DNA of 64,000 nt from Caprimulgus europaeus (GCA_907165065.1 OU015540.1:1410001-1474000); one strand, 5' to 3'; counted from the stretch's first letter, positions 46,728-59,046 are shown. The notes: generated by a model not told the origin, from the sequence alone. Program-made: numbers and translations.

Positions 46728-47715
46728 GTAAGGGCAGTGTTCCACAGCCACAGAGGGTGGTCATGTTGGAGCTCCAGCTCCACTACAAACATGTCTGAGT
46801 TGAAGTGATGTTGAGGGAAGCTTTTGTGAGCATCTTTAACAAAGCTGCTCCAGAAAGAGGGTTGCAAAGGTTTCTCCAGTTCCCAGCTCAGGATGATGGT
46901 ACCAAAATTGCAGTGGAGCACTGTGCAGTGTCCCTGGGCAGGGCAGAAGTGGTGGCACCAGAAGCTGAGCCATTCACATTGCTGCTTCCTTGCACTTGCC
47001 TCTGGTCCATGGTTTCAGGGTAGCTGCTGCCGTACTCTGAAGGCATCACAGAGCTGCTGGTTGCAGTCCAGGGGGCTGAGGGCTCTGGTCCCCCTCTGTT
47101 AACAGTTAAATGTCCCTGATTTCAGCAGAGGCCAAAAGTTAGACTTCAGAGGAGTCAAGTGACCACAAGTCATGGTCACTGTGGTCACTAGCAGGTCACT
47201 GTCCTCACACACTGAAGTGGTCTGACCCTACAGTGATAGAAGGACAATTCTGACAGGATTTGCCCTTCAAATTCTTAGGGGAGATCCCCCTGGGGAGCAT
47301 TTTTTGGTTGAATGTGGGATTCTTTTGCTTGTAAAAAGTTGTCATTTTCCATCTTTGCCTCAAAATAGAAAGATTTGGAGTGTGTGTGGGGGTTGGACTT
47401 TGGAGTTTGATGTGAGCTGTTGGTGTCATTTGGCAACGTTTATAAGCTAGCTAATGCAGAATTAATTGCTATAAAGTAAGAATGTGAAGCTCAGATGAAA
47501 TGTAGGAGTGTTCCAAGTACTGCTCACTAACCTGCAGGGTCAGAGAACGTGCTTTATTGTCCACACACCCCCTGTCCCTCCCACCCCAGGGGGGGCATTG
47601 CACAGGGAGGTCTGTAACAGTGACTTTGTGTGGACCTGAATGTTTTGCCTGTGGACTAACCCGACGTGCACCCGTACCAAGGAGGGTTTGAAAGTTCTTT
47701 TCTCCTTGCAAGCAG
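46728..47715 (+). other. PKD1: Intron 15
   Basis: 988 bp, no repeat recognised. It ends in a NAGNAG acceptor (AAGCAG). Confidence 0.85.
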
Positions 47716-47862
47716 AGCTCGGCTGCAGGGTGCTCTCTGAATTTCAGTGCCAAGGAAGGAATTGTCACAATTTCCAAAGCTGTATTAGAAGCAGATGTGG
47801 AATATACGTTCGACCTCACCGTCAGGAAGGCGGGAATGAGCCCCGAGGCAACGAACCAAACC
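47716..47862 (+). CDS. PKD1: PKD1 exon 16: REJ region
   Basis: 147 nt (human 150). It encodes 'SSAAGCSLNFSAKEGIVTIS', then 'ADVEYTFDLTVRKAG' and 'EATNQT', aligned with human ('GCALNF', 'GVEYTFSLTVWKAG', 'EEATNQT'). The start at 47,716 puts the Cys at the human position; the upstream AG at 47,711-47,712 would add one Gln in frame. Donor ACC|GTACGT. The next GT, 4 nt on, would break the frame. Confidence 0.9.
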
Positions 47863-50153
47863 GTACGTACCGCGGAGGGCTCTCGCTCTCGGTCCGTGTG
47901 TGCCCGTTGCTGGACACAGCCACGCTGGAAGTCCACAGCCCTTTTCCTAAAGGATTTTATAGAGGAGAGTGCTGCTGGCTCAGGAATGTGCCTGGTCATG
48001 GGTGACTCCCCAGGCTGTGTCCCCTGGCCCCACCTGAGAGGCGATGGCCATGCAGCAGGGCTGTGGAAGTACCGCTGTCCACCCGCCCCAGCCACCTCGG
48101 GGAAGCAGGGAAGCGGATTTTGGGGCATCATCACTGGGGCTCCATAACCAATCCCAGCCAGGTCACTGGCAGGAACAGACACTGGTATTTCCATGAGCCT
48201 TGGGCAGCACTTTTGCTTGTCTGGCCAAGTCCTTTTAGTTTCTTCCTTCCTTCAGACCTTGGGTTAGTCCCTCTCTGTGTGTTAGTGACCCAGCCCTGGG
48301 CGGTACTGGCCACCGTTCCTGGGACTGAGTCTGTGACCACAGATGTGCTGTAGGAGGAGAGCAAAGGAGCCCGTGGTCAGGAGCTCTTCCACCACTGTCT
48401 ACAGTCATGGGCCCTTCACATGTCCCAGCTCCAGACTCCTCCCTGATTTTTGCCCAGCGAGAGCTTCCTAAGAGCTGGTACTCAATTTTACTGTCAACAG
48501 TTTCTCTCTCCTCTCCTTGTGAATGTTTTCAGGGGAGGCTTTTTTAAAGTGCACGTTGTTTATGTCAGATTAAGCCCCGTGCTGAACGCATCTGCAGCCC
48601 GACAGCCGTTGTGGTTTGTGTCAGAAACATTCATCGTGGTGCGTCTGGCAGTTGGAGATATAGTTAGTCTGGAAGTGGAAACTCTTACTGCCTGGGTTTG
48701 AAACCAAAGCTGGAGGATAGAAAGAAAAAAAAGTATGAAATTGATGGTCTTTCAGGGACATTCTGTCCTATCTGGTTTCCATGCAGGAGCGCAAAACAGT
48801 GAGCCCAGTGTCGCAGGAAATCTGCGAACCCTGCCGGGACGGACGGGGCTGCAGCGCGCTCCGGCTTGGTGCTGGGCAGTGTTTGTCCTCTTAAAAGTCT
48901 GCCACGTTAAACAGTGTCTTCATGACTGTCCTCTGAGCTCACAGTGTTCCTGCTGCCAGGGCAGAGGGCTCTGTCCAACGCTGGACCAGCCCGTTTCCCG
49001 GGAGATGAAAGGAATTGACACCGAGTGCAGGGCTCAGGGCTCGGGAGCTGTTGTGTCTGGGCCACCGGTGCTCTAAAGCTCTCAGGGTCATAGATGTTTT
49101 GAGGTGTGAGCTAAAAGCCTGGCACACCACGTTGCTCTCTGGAGAAGGTGGTTCCTCCTGGCTGCAGAGCAAGGTGTCTGTGATGCCCAGGAGGAGATCT
49201 GTGCTCTGGCTGTTGTTATTGTCACTCCTGTCTCTCAGGGATGTAGGCAGTGACAGCAACGGTGATGGTTCTGCACAGGCAGTGTGCTCGAGAGCCCGAG
49301 GGTCAGGTCCTGAAATGCAGCATCCAGTTCCAGACCAAGCTCTGTAGATCAGAGCAGGCATGGGGGACACAGAGGACCCTGCCCTGGCTCTGCACAGGGC
49401 AGCTCAGCCCCAGTAAGCCCAGGCTGCCTGGCTCGCCCCGAGCCCTCTGTCAGTCTGGTCTGTCAGCACTTCCCATTTAGCGACCTTCTGAGTCAAGGAC
49501 AGGGACCCACAGCCCCACACTCCTGTGTCCATGGCAGATCTGCTGTCACCCCACCAGCTCAGGCTCTCCACCACCAGGAGTTTGGCCAACAGCAAACAAA
49601 GTTGAGCTGCAGCTGCTTCCCAGGGCAGGTGCTCAGCAGATATTGGGTGTGTGCTGTAACAGAGGCTTTTCTCCTCCCAGTTAGACCACTCCTCTTGTCC
49701 AGACTCTACCACTGTTCCCATTTTTGTAGGGTTAACAGCTGTCCTGAGATGGTTGGTACAGCAAAGCGCTTCAGTTAGCATTGTCCCCACCCCACAGCGC
49801 AGGCAGGACTTGCTGGGAATTCAGCACAGAGTACCAGAGGGACATTTTGAAAGTGATTTATGTTGTTAAAAGTGTAAATAAAGTAAACTCAGAATTACCT
49901 GGACAGGCCCAGCTTGGCATTGGGTGGCTATTGAAAAATCAGTGACAGAATTCTCCCTGGCCAGTCTAACAAAAGTCCTGTAGCTTAAGTCAGACCCCAA
50001 ATCCTTGGGAAATCCCTTTCTGCTGTTTCCCTTAGCACAGGGCTGGTGCAGAGCGATTCCTCCTTCCAGAACCAGCTGCTGGGATGTCTGCTTACCCGTG
50101 AGATGTCTGTATTTTTGTCTGAGATGTTCTGATGGAGCCTCTTGCTTTCCCAG
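47863..50153 (+). other. PKD1: Intron 16
   Basis: 2,291 bp, no repeat or other feature recognised. Confidence 0.8.
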
Positions 50154-50297
50154 GTGTTCATCAAGAGAGGAGGAGTCCCTATCGTGTCCCTGGAGTGCGT
50201 TTCCTGCAAGGCTCAGTCTGTCTATGAAGTGAGCAAGAGCTCCTACGTCTACCTGGAGGGGACCTGCCAGAACTGTCACAATGACTCCAAGCTTGGG
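50154..50297 (+). CDS. PKD1: PKD1 exon 17: REJ region
   Basis: 144 nt, the human size. It encodes 'VPIVSLECVSCKAQSVYEVS' and 'SSYVYLEGTCQNC', nearly identical to human. The paired cysteines are a hallmark of the REJ N-terminal part. Acceptor TTTCCCAG, donor GGG|GTAAAG. Confidence 0.96.
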
Positions 50298-51558
50298 GTA
50301 AAGTCATCAGCAACTCTGGTCTTTGCTTCACCTTTGGTGGACTTCAGGGAGAAGGGGAGAGTCAGAGAGGACAGGGTGGAAAGAGCTATGTGAGGAATAA
50401 AGTCCTGGACCTGAACTGCTGTAGAGACAAGGAGAGGAAAGTCTCTGACCATAAATGCAGGGGCAGGCTGGGCCTGGCTGAGGGGTTGGAGCGGGTTGGC
50501 TGATACTGGTGTCTTCCTCACAGCCCTTGGAACTGGCTGCAGGACTGGTTTGCAGAGTCAGAAGTTTGAGAGGTCCTGCATGGAGCTTGCCTGGAGTGGC
50601 ATGGGGCTGCCACGTGTCCTGCTGTGTCTCGGCAGCATGGAGGAGGCTAGGAGAGCCTGGGAAGCAGGTTTCCCATGTCCTGTGAGCACTGGAGCCCCAC
50701 CATGAGATGTCCAGAGCTTTCCCTTGCCCTGGGTCATGCCTGCAGGCTGTGGGACACAGGGCCTGTGAGTCCTCCATCAGTGTCTCAGTCCACCCAAGGC
50801 CAAGTCCTTGCTGGGTCATTTTCAAGCCAAGCCCATGAGTGACCAACTCATTTCACACAAAAGCCACTTGATGTCCTAGGAGAGATCTGTAGAGTGTTTT
50901 CTTCTCCCTGCTGATTGGCATTTTGCCCATTATTCTGGTGGCTCAAGCAGAGGTGGTTCAGTTCCTTCTGATCCCCCCAAGCCCCTCGTGCCCTCCTCCA
51001 ATTACAGATTCCACCACGCAGCATCTCTGCAGCCTGTTGAGTGAAGCAGGTCTCAGAAGTGGAGGTCCTGTTGTGAGAACCAGTCTGTATTGCTCCCAGC
51101 AAGCCCAGTGTGCACTGGCATGGCATTTTCTGGCTGGCTAGCTCCCTGTTCCTCTTGTTGCCGCAGTCGTACGTTGGTGCTGTTAGCGGTGACCATCCAG
51201 GACGCGTTCAGCGTGCAGCAGATGAAGCGTGGTATCCCCTGGAGACTCCCCCAGGACTTAATTTATTTCCTGTGTTTTGTATTCTGTATTATGAAATATT
51301 CTGTCGGAGGGTGATGTAATCCCAGAGACTAAAGTAGATCTCACAGTGGAAATATTCCCACCAGACATTTTGGAAGGGTTCCAGTTCTTGTTGCTGCAGC
51401 ACACAAGACTGAAGTTGAATTATCAACTGCAAATTTGGCAGATGCTCCCACTAGAAATCTGTTACTTTTTATAAGAGACTCAATCTGAAAACATTTTAAG
51501 GACATAACTTTGGATTTAAACAAAACCTCTCCTGTCTTTTTCCTCTTCATCTCTGTAG
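50298..51558 (+). other. PKD1: Intron 17
   Basis: 1,261 bp. 51,270-51,540 is AT-richer than the rest; no repeat recognised. Confidence 0.8.
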
Positions 51559-51838
51559 AGATGGGCAGCACACAGCTTCAAAAACAAGTCTCTCATCCTG
51601 GACAAAAAAACCACCTCCACTGGCGACACAGGAATGAACCTGGTGCTGAGGCAAGGGGCACTGAAGGATGGGGAGGGCTACACCTTCACCCTCCACATCA
51701 CAGACCTCACCACGGGGGAGGAGGGGTTCGCCTCCATCGATCTGCTCCCAAACCAGCCGCCCGTTGGAGGGTCCTGCCGGCTGTCTCCCAAGGGACCCCT
51801 CAGGGCACTGATGGCAAAGGTCCACTTCGAGTGTGCAG
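51559..51838 (+). CDS. PKD1: PKD1 exon 18: REJ region
   Basis: 280 nt, the human size. It encodes 'RWAAHSFKNKSLILDKKTTS', 'MNLVLRQGALKDGEGYTFTL', 'SIDLLPNQPPVGGSCRLSP' and 'KVHFECAG', closely aligned with human. Acceptor CTCTGTAG, donor CAG|GTGAGA. Confidence 0.96.
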
Positions 51839-53602
51839 GTGAGAGCGTAGGGACAGGGGTGCTGGGCACTGCCCAGCCTTCTCTGCTCCTTGTGGTCAAG
51901 GTTTCTCATGACCAGTGTGGTACCAGCTGCCCTTCCTCCCACAGATGTTTTCTTTATCCTGAGCTCCTACCCCAGGACACTGTTGGCCAGGGCTGAGTTC
52001 AGAAATCCCAGACTGGTTTGGGTTGGAAGGGACTTTAAAGCTCATCCAGTCCCAACCCCCCTGCCAGCAGCAGGGGCATCTTCCACTAGACCAGGTTGCT
52101 CAAAGCCTCATCCAACCTGGCCGAGAACACTTCCAGGGAGGAGCAGCCACAGCTTCTCTGGGCAACCTGGGCCAGGGTCTCACCACCCTCACACCAAAGA
52201 ATTTCTTCCTCACATCTCAGCTCCATCTCCCCTCTGCCAGTTTAAGTGGATCTTTCCATTTCTGATCCCCAGAGTTTGGACCATGAGCAGCTCTGTGTGC
52301 CCAAATCACAGAGCTCTCATGGTAGCAAGCAGCACTTTTTAAAATCCTAATTCGTATAACTGAATGTCGATATCCAGGCCAGACAGTTTCTACTTGCAGA
52401 AGAAACTGGTATTTCAATGCAGGAAAAAGAAGATAGGTGCCCAAAACTGAGTCACACACATGTGGGAAGAGTCAAAAGACAAAGCTCTGTGGCCCCCTCT
52501 GCCATGTGGGCTGGATGTTCCCATTGGCAGTTACCTTCTCAACCAGCTGCAGAGACAGCAACAACGAGCCTAGCTTTGGAAAAGTGGCCTGGCTGCTGTC
52601 CTGCAGCCTTGGGCCAAGGAATAAGTGCCTCTGAAAGCCATATTTCCCCAAATGATTGGTGTGAGGAGACGAGTGCTGTCTGCACACCAGTGCTGGGAAG
52701 CCACGCTGCAGAGGCGAGGAGTTCTGCCGGTCCTGGGGGCGGTGGTCACCAAAGCCCAGCTTCAGCTGGGGGAGAAGCAGAATTGTATTTGGCATGTTGT
52801 GGTTGGAACTTCAGTGTGTTTTGAGCTGCCCAGAATAATCAAATACCTCCTTGGAGTGGTGGGAATTTGAGCTCTTTAGTGGTTGTTTTCAAGCTGAAGT
52901 GAAACACGCCGGATACAGACCCGCGGGTCAATGTCCAGTGCAGTGAGCCCTGGCAGCACCAGCACCTTCACTGGTGCTCACTGGCAAACACACGGTGAAT
53001 TCCCAACTGCCCAGCTCCCACAGGACTCCTCATAATTCCTGAGAGCTCCAAGGAAACCTTTGTGCAGGTTTTATTGTAGACTCAGTCATTCCCGAGATGT
53101 TGAAGTGCCCGAGGGCTGTGCTGAGCCCGTGCCTGGTGTCAGGCTTCGCAGGGCTTGTGCAGAAGCTGTGGCCTTGGCTCAGTGCTGTTCCCAGCCCCAG
53201 CAGAATTATTTCCATTTCTATTTTGCTCATGAACTCTTCACAGATACCTTCAAACTTGACAGGACTCAGACATCTAGGGAGAAATCCCTAAACATCAGAA
53301 AAAATTAAAGAGTCAGAGCTTTCCATTGTGTCCCTCCAGCCTGGTGCAGTCCTCAAGGACTTTCCCATCAGTTACTGCTTTCCTGTCCTACTGGTGGGGA
53401 CAAGCTGTTCCCCTGCCAGAGCAGGGTGACCCCTTGCTGGGGACAGCAGAGAGGGGAGATGCCATGCTGAAGAGCTGAGCAGGGTGGGACACACCAGGGG
53501 AGGGAAGGAGCACAGTGGCTCTGAGGGATGGGCTGGGCTTTGGGATGGAGGCTGCAGCCCCGCCATGTCCTTGTCCCATCCCTGCCCGGGTTTGTTTTCC
53601 AG
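51839..53602 (+). other. PKD1: Intron 18
   Basis: 1,764 bp. It holds an antisense CR1 (52,005-52,245). The rest shows nothing recognised. Confidence 0.85.
52005..52245 (-). mobile_element. CR1 LINE 3' fragment
   Basis: Antisense CR1: 'AGACTGGTTTGGGTTGGAAG', 'TCCACTAGACCAGGTTGCTC', 'GGCCGAGAACACTTCCAGGG' and 'AAGAATTTCTTCCTCACATC'. Very close to the sense copy in intron 25 (62,921-63,283). Confidence 0.93.
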
Positions 53603-53819
53603 GCTGGCGAGACACGGAGGACGCGGAGGGCCCGCTGGTCTACATCCTCCTGGCCTCTCGGCGCAGGGCCGGGCACTACCACGAGTTCTGCGTGTACAAG
53701 GGCAGCCGGGCCGAGCACAGCGCCTTCCTGCCGCCCGGCTTCCGCGAGAGCGGCTTCGCCGTGGCCGTGGCCGTCCTTGTTCAGGACCAGCTGGGAGCCA
53801 CCGTGGTGGCCGTTAACCG
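53603..53819 (+). CDS. PKD1: PKD1 exon 19: REJ region
   Basis: 217 nt (human 214). It encodes 'GWRDTEDAEGPLVYILLASR', 'EFCVYKGS', 'FLPPGF' and 'VLVQDQLGATVVAVNR', aligned with human. The exon is strikingly GC-rich with about 25 CpG, unlike its neighbours. Acceptor TTTTCCAG, donor CG|GTAAGA. Confidence 0.95.
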
Positions 53820-54964
53820 GTAAGACCCTCGGCTCCCTGGCTGGGCTTACAGGGCAGCACCAGTGTCCAGCCCGGGCTCCTGAGTCACAGTCTTCATGGC
53901 TTGGCTGCTGGGTCCCTGTCCTGAAGGGCTCGGCACGTCCTGGGTGGAACGTTTGGCTCCTGGCAGCGGCTGCTGGCAGGAGGTGAGGGGAGGTGGAGCA
54001 CACCTGACGCACTCAGCTGAAGCGCAGTACAGAGAATTCCAGTCTTTGTGGGTCATTGCTCAAGGAGGAGACTTCCCCATAAATTACTGCTTTCCTGACC
54101 ACCTCCTTAATTCCCTGGTGACACCTTGCTTTGAAGGCATCATGTCACTTTCTCAGAAGATCTCTGCTCTCTGTGCTCCACCACCTTCTCTGCACCAGGA
54201 GCCCTCAAAGGACGGTTTGCAACAGCAAGCTCTGTGGCTGTGGGTGGCCTGGTGACCTGCTGCTGAGAGCCAGGGAGGTTTCATCCAGCCAAAGTGGAGA
54301 GCACGTGCATTTGAACAGGGTGGAAGGGATTGCAGCTCAAGTCTCAGCACGGCCAGTACCGTGAAAGCCCAGTTGTCCCTTCGGCAAACACCCCTCAGTG
54401 TGCTCTGTGCAGGTGACAAGTGCCCCCAGGGCTTTGGGCAGCGTCCTGGGTTGGTGTCTGCTGTCTGACCCAGCTGTAGGACTGCTCCTTCTCAAGGCTG
54501 ATTTGCAGCTCCTGGCACTGTACCCATGGTCCTGGCCTCCCAGGCTGGAGCCCATGGTCCTGCAGTGCCTGCGGAGGAGGATCTGTGTCCCAGCTGTTCC
54601 CCAGGCCCCAGGGAACGATGCCAAGTGCAGTGCAGCTCCTCCCAGCACACCGACCCTGGCTTTAAGTGCTCTTACTGCTCCAGCAAACTCAACCTGGATT
54701 TGCTCCTCTGGGTTCAGTGCACCCATGTGTGTGTCCTCCAGCTGCAGCTTCACAGAGCTGGACTGGTGAGGAGTCAGCTGCAGGTCCATGATGTTCCTAC
54801 AAGCAGCTGGTGCAAACTGGGTACCAGGGCAGGCGTCTGTAATGCTGCTGCTGCTGTTATTTAACCACCTGCTTCCCTCCTCATCTTCCTTCCCAGCCAA
54901 AGGGCAGATCCTGCCCCTTCCCCCAGCCCCGTTGGATAACCCAAATGCCTCTTTCCCTTGGCAG
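53820..54964 (+). other. PKD1: Intron 19
   Basis: 1,145 bp, no repeat or other feature recognised. Confidence 0.85.
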
Positions 54965-55115
54965 CTCCATGGAGATCAGCTTACCCGAAGGCTTCCCCAG
55001 CCTCTCCCACTGGCTCTACAATCAAACTGACACTGTGCTCCCGGGTTTAGTGAAACAAGGGGACCCTCAGCAGGTCATCGAGTACTCTCTGGCCCTCATC
55101 ACCATCTTAAATGAG
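54965..55115 (+). CDS. PKD1: PKD1 exon 20: REJ region
   Basis: 151 nt (human 160). It encodes 'SMEISLPEGFPSLSHWLYNQ', 'TVLPGLVKQGDPQQVIEYSL' and 'ALITILNE', aligned with the human 'LPGLLRQADPQHVIEYSLAL' segment. Three residues shorter near its start. Acceptor TTGGCAG, donor GAG|GTAAAG. Confidence 0.95.
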
Positions 55116-56110
55116 GTAAAGCAGCACTTTCTGCCCAAGAGGGGCCTTCACAAGGCCTTGTGATCATCAGTAACGTTCTTTGGCCGGGTTTTGTACAGCG
55201 ATGCAGGGAAATGACTAATGCTGCAGTTTTTCATGTAAATCAGTGTATGTGCAATGCTGAGAGCTGGGCTGGAGCTATTTTCCTGCATCAAAAAGAGTAA
55301 CAAGCTCCAGACACACAATGACCAGGGAAAGCAGAGGGGCTGCAAAAGAGTACAGAGGTCCCAGAGAAGGCAGTGGCCTGGGTGTCTCCGGTGCAGTCTG
55401 CTTTTTTGCCCTCATATTCAGATAGTTTTTCCTCTTTACTGCCAACCTCAAATCTAAACACTGAATTTAGAAACAGAACTCTCAGCCCAAATTCCCCCAT
55501 CTCCTTCATGCTTCCCCTGAGCCAGCCACCCCACTCCATCTCAGCAGGGCTGGAAACTCCCTGTCACTGCTCAGGTGGTGCTGTGGGTGCTGAGGAGACC
55601 TCCTCGTTCTGCCTGCTGAGCTAGTGCAGCTGGAAACATCTTCTGCCTGCATACAAGGCTCTTAATCCACAGTGCAGGAGCATCATCCTCCTGGCAGGAT
55701 TTCCTTTCCCACCTACCTAAAGTAGGGCCCAGTCCCTCCATGTGCCTCTCTCCATCCAGGGCAGGAATTTCGGTCTATTCTCATGCTCTACCCCCCAGGA
55801 AGAGCCTCCTGCCTGCCAGGAAGCCAGGCAGGGACAATCGCCCTGAGCACGGGCACTGTGCTTCACTGGGTAAGGGCTGCACACTGGTGCACTGCTCAGC
55901 TGTCAAGCATAAGGCTGTTCAGATAATTGCTTGGAGACCACAAGTGAAACTGAGGAAGTTCTACTGAAAAACCAGCTCATTAGCTCACCCTCTGGGGAAA
56001 GACCCAGGCAGGGAGGTGCAGAGTGCAGGGAAGAGGCGATTTCAGCCCGGCTCATCATCCTCCAAAACAACCTGATGCCTTTCCTCACTCTGCCTGATTT
56101 CACTCCCCAG
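55116..56110 (+). other. PKD1: Intron 20
   Basis: 995 bp, no repeat or other feature recognised. Confidence 0.85.
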
Positions 56111-56263
56111 TACGAGCGGTCCATGCTGCTGGAACCCGAGGCTGGGAATGAGTTTGAACTGCGGACCTGGACTCGCAACAACATCACAGAGACCCTGAAC
56201 TCGCTGAAGGTGAACACGGTCGATGATATCCAGCAGATCTCGGCTGCCTTGGCGCAGTGCACG
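56111..56263 (+). CDS. PKD1: PKD1 exon 21: REJ region
   Basis: 153 nt, the human size. It encodes 'YERSMLLEPEAGNEFELRTW' then 'NNITETLNSLKVNTVDDIQQ' and 'ISAALAQCT', aligned with human 'KNITETLVSLRVHTVDDIQQ'. Acceptor CTCCCCAG, donor ACG|GTACGT. Confidence 0.96.
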
Positions 56264-56574
56264 GTACGTTCCCCGTCACCACCCCCAGCCTCCTGCTCTT
56301 CCAGGTGCACTTGAGATGCTCTCAGTTCTTGTTCTGCCTCCTTGTCTCTCTCTCTCACACACGTACCACGCAGGGGGACAGGACAGGTATCACTTGTGGA
56401 CATCATTGGGGTTTCTGTGGTGATGCCCTGAGCGTTGTCAGCTCTGCCTCTCGCCGTACCACCCGTCTAGCAGGCGTGGGTAAGATGATGGTATTCATGT
56501 GCTGGAAGACAGCACCCAAGAACTCCATGCTTCTTCTCAGGTCTGGCAGCTTGCTAGCAAGTAGGTTCCTTCAC

Positions 56575-56760
56575 TTGCAGATGGAGACTGTAGGAGAGGC
56601 CTCAGCAAACTGGAAAAGCACTGGAATAAATTGCTGGGGGCGTTTCAGAATCTCTGAGGACAGGCTGGACTCCATCAGAGTAACACAAGTAGAGCCGGAC
56701 CTGCCTTGAGCCAGGGGGACACAGTGCCAAGGGCTGACGTTCCTTCCAGCCCTCCTTCTC
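56575..56760 (+). mobile_element. Old CR1-like 3' fragment
   Basis: Diverged sense copy: 'GGACAGGCTGGACTCCATCA', 'CCTTGAGCCAGGGGGACA' and 'CGTTCCTTCCAGCCCTCCTT' correspond in order to the last 100 bases of old CR1 copies. Confidence 0.45.
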
Positions 56761-58102
56761 CCATACAGGATTAGAAACTCTGCTGTGCTTCGCCCTGACT
56801 GGAAGCGCTGTGTTCCCCGGCCAGCTCGCCGCTTCAGCTCCCCAGCGCTGGGGCTGCTGCCGGGTGGATTTAGGAGTGGCTGGATGTGTTTTGTCAGATG
56901 GGCAAAGGGAAGGGAGCCCAGTTATATAATGTGCTCGGGGTTTGGTGGCCAGCCAGGCGGCTCTGGCATGCTCTTCCTCCTCTCCCTCCCAAATCTCTGC
57001 TTTTGGGACTGGAGTTGGGTACCCTGGGCTTGGCTGCCCATCGCCTCCCCAGCCAGGTCAGCAACCTCGCTCAGCAGGAACAGGCTGTTGTTGAAATGAT
57101 GGACAGACTACTGCATCCCACCCACAGAGTCCCTGTTCTGCTGCTGCTTTCTCTGCTTCACAGTCTGTGAACCTCAAAAATGGCTCCTTCCTGTTCATCT
57201 TTACTCAGGGATTTGGGGTTCGGCACATCCCACTCTGCTGCGGGATGGGTTTGTTTCTGGCTCTCCCACGTGCTCTTGCCTTGCCACTGGATCTCGCTGG
57301 GGAAGCTCAGGTCTAGAAATAGAATTTTTTGTCACAGGAAAAGCTGGTGTTCCAGGATTAGTTTGTGCTCTGGATTGGAATGAAGAGCTTAGAAAACCAG
57401 GAATCCAGAGTTTCCCCAGTGGTTGAGGCTGGCCATTTCCTGTCCTGTAGGAGTGCCAGTCAGTGCTGATACTTTTTTGATTTTACCTACAGAGGAGAGG
57501 AAAAATCAGAGTTAGTTTCTGCTGGAGGGGAAAAAAAGAATCTCAGTTGCCTTAGTCCCTTCTCCCTCCTAAGGAACCTCCTTGGGTGGTTCCTCCCCAT
57601 AACCCTTTTTCTTCCCCACCTCTTTGATACCTGACTGGGCCTCGTGGACTCCCACAGTGTGTCCTCACTTACAAACAAAAGCAGGAAAGGGGGAATTCTA
57701 GACCTGGAGATGCTGTTTTGATTCTTCTCTAACACATATGGTGAATCACGGCTGAATCCTCTGATGATTAAAAGAAAAAAGATGAATAAGGGCTAGGAAC
57801 GGGGCTGTGGTAACAGCTTCCATGTGTTGCCTCAGTCCCTCCCATCCAGCCCTCGAGAGTGCGGGGAGCTCCAGGCCATGGCGAGAACATTCTGTTTCTT
57901 GGACACATCTGGGAGCAGAGGGAGGGGACATCCATCACGCCTGAGTGGCAGGATCCCTCCCACAGCTTTCAGGAGTATTTGGCCACTGAAATGGATTCAG
58001 TTAGGGCTAAATCCTGCTTCCATTGAAGAGAGTGGAGTGGATGGAGGAATCCTGCCCAGCTCCTTCTGGGTGATTGGTCAGTTTTGCAGCGTGTCCCTTC
58101 TT

Positions 58103-58606
58103 CAGTGTTGGGCCCCTCACTCCAAGAAGGACCTGGAGGTGCTGGAGCGTGTCCAGAGAAGGGAACGGAGCTGGGGAAGGGTCTGGAGCACAAGTGTGCT
58201 GAGTTCCCGGCTGAGGGAACTGGGGGTGCTGAGCCTGGAGAGAAGGAGGCTGAGGGGAGACCTTGTGGCTCTGTCCAAGTCCCTGCAAGGAGGGTGCAGA
58301 GAGGTGGGGGTGGGTCTGTTCAACCAAGGACCAAGGGACAGGACAAGAGGAAATGGGCTCCAGTTGTGCCCAGGGCAGTTGAGATGGGATGTGAGGAAGA
58401 ATTTCTTTGCTGAAAGGGTTCTGAGGCATTGGAAGGGGTTGCCCAGGGCAGTGGTGGAGTCCCCATCCCTGGAGGGATTGAAGAGTCGTGTAGACACAGT
58501 GCTGAGGGACATGGGTCAGTCGGGGACTGGTCAGTGTGGGGTTCATGGTTGGACTTGATGAGCTTACAGGGCTTTTCCAATCCAGGTGATTCTGGGATCC
58601 TGTGGT
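58103..58606 (+). mobile_element. CR1 LINE, large 3' part, young copy
   Basis: Sense CR1 from 'GTTGGGCCCCTCACTCCAAG' to 'GATTCTGGGATCCTGTG'. The ORF2 C-terminal frame is largely readable ('[10 protein letters not shown]', 'RLRGDLVALSKSLQ'). Nearly identical in inverted orientation to the copy in intron 9. Confidence 0.95.
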
Positions 58607-59046
58607 TTCTGTAGGAATAGTGTGTGGCCCTAAAGGGCTCCTCGTGAGAGGCAACAGCAGGAGATGTGCTTGGTCCTTACAGATAGACTCCAGAGAACAT
58701 GAGTGTGCTGCCCTTTATCGCTCTTTCCTACCTTAAGGCATCCTCCACCGGACCCCGGCACGCCTGCCTGTGCGCTGGCAGACTGTAACGTGAGGGGAGG
58801 TGGATGGAAGAGTCCTGGAGACACCAGCAACTTCTTGGCATCTCTCAAGCATGAGCAGAACAGCCGTGGTCTCTGCAGTCACCTCCCTGGGGCTGGGCAG
58901 AGCAGGGGTGACTTTCAGAGTGTGAATGGTGTTTGAACACATGTGGTCAGGTCTTTGCAGGACTCAACCAGCTGAACTTGCCTCCAGCAGCTTTTGTCTT
59001 TCCCAGGGGATGTTCCTGCTGAATCAAGGTGTGTTTCCCTTTGCAG

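Larger units (their letters stand above)
56264..59046 (+). other. PKD1: Intron 21
   Basis: 2,783 bp. It contains an old CR1 3' end (about 56,575-56,760) and a young 504-bp sense CR1 (58,103-58,606). The kilobase-scale polypyrimidine tract known from human intron 21 is absent. Confidence 0.85.

Noticed and set aside
51290..51540. AT-rich end of intron 17 as an extra exon
   Set aside because: The acceptor at 51,557-51,558 gives the exact human exon length of 280 nt, and upstream frames contain stops.
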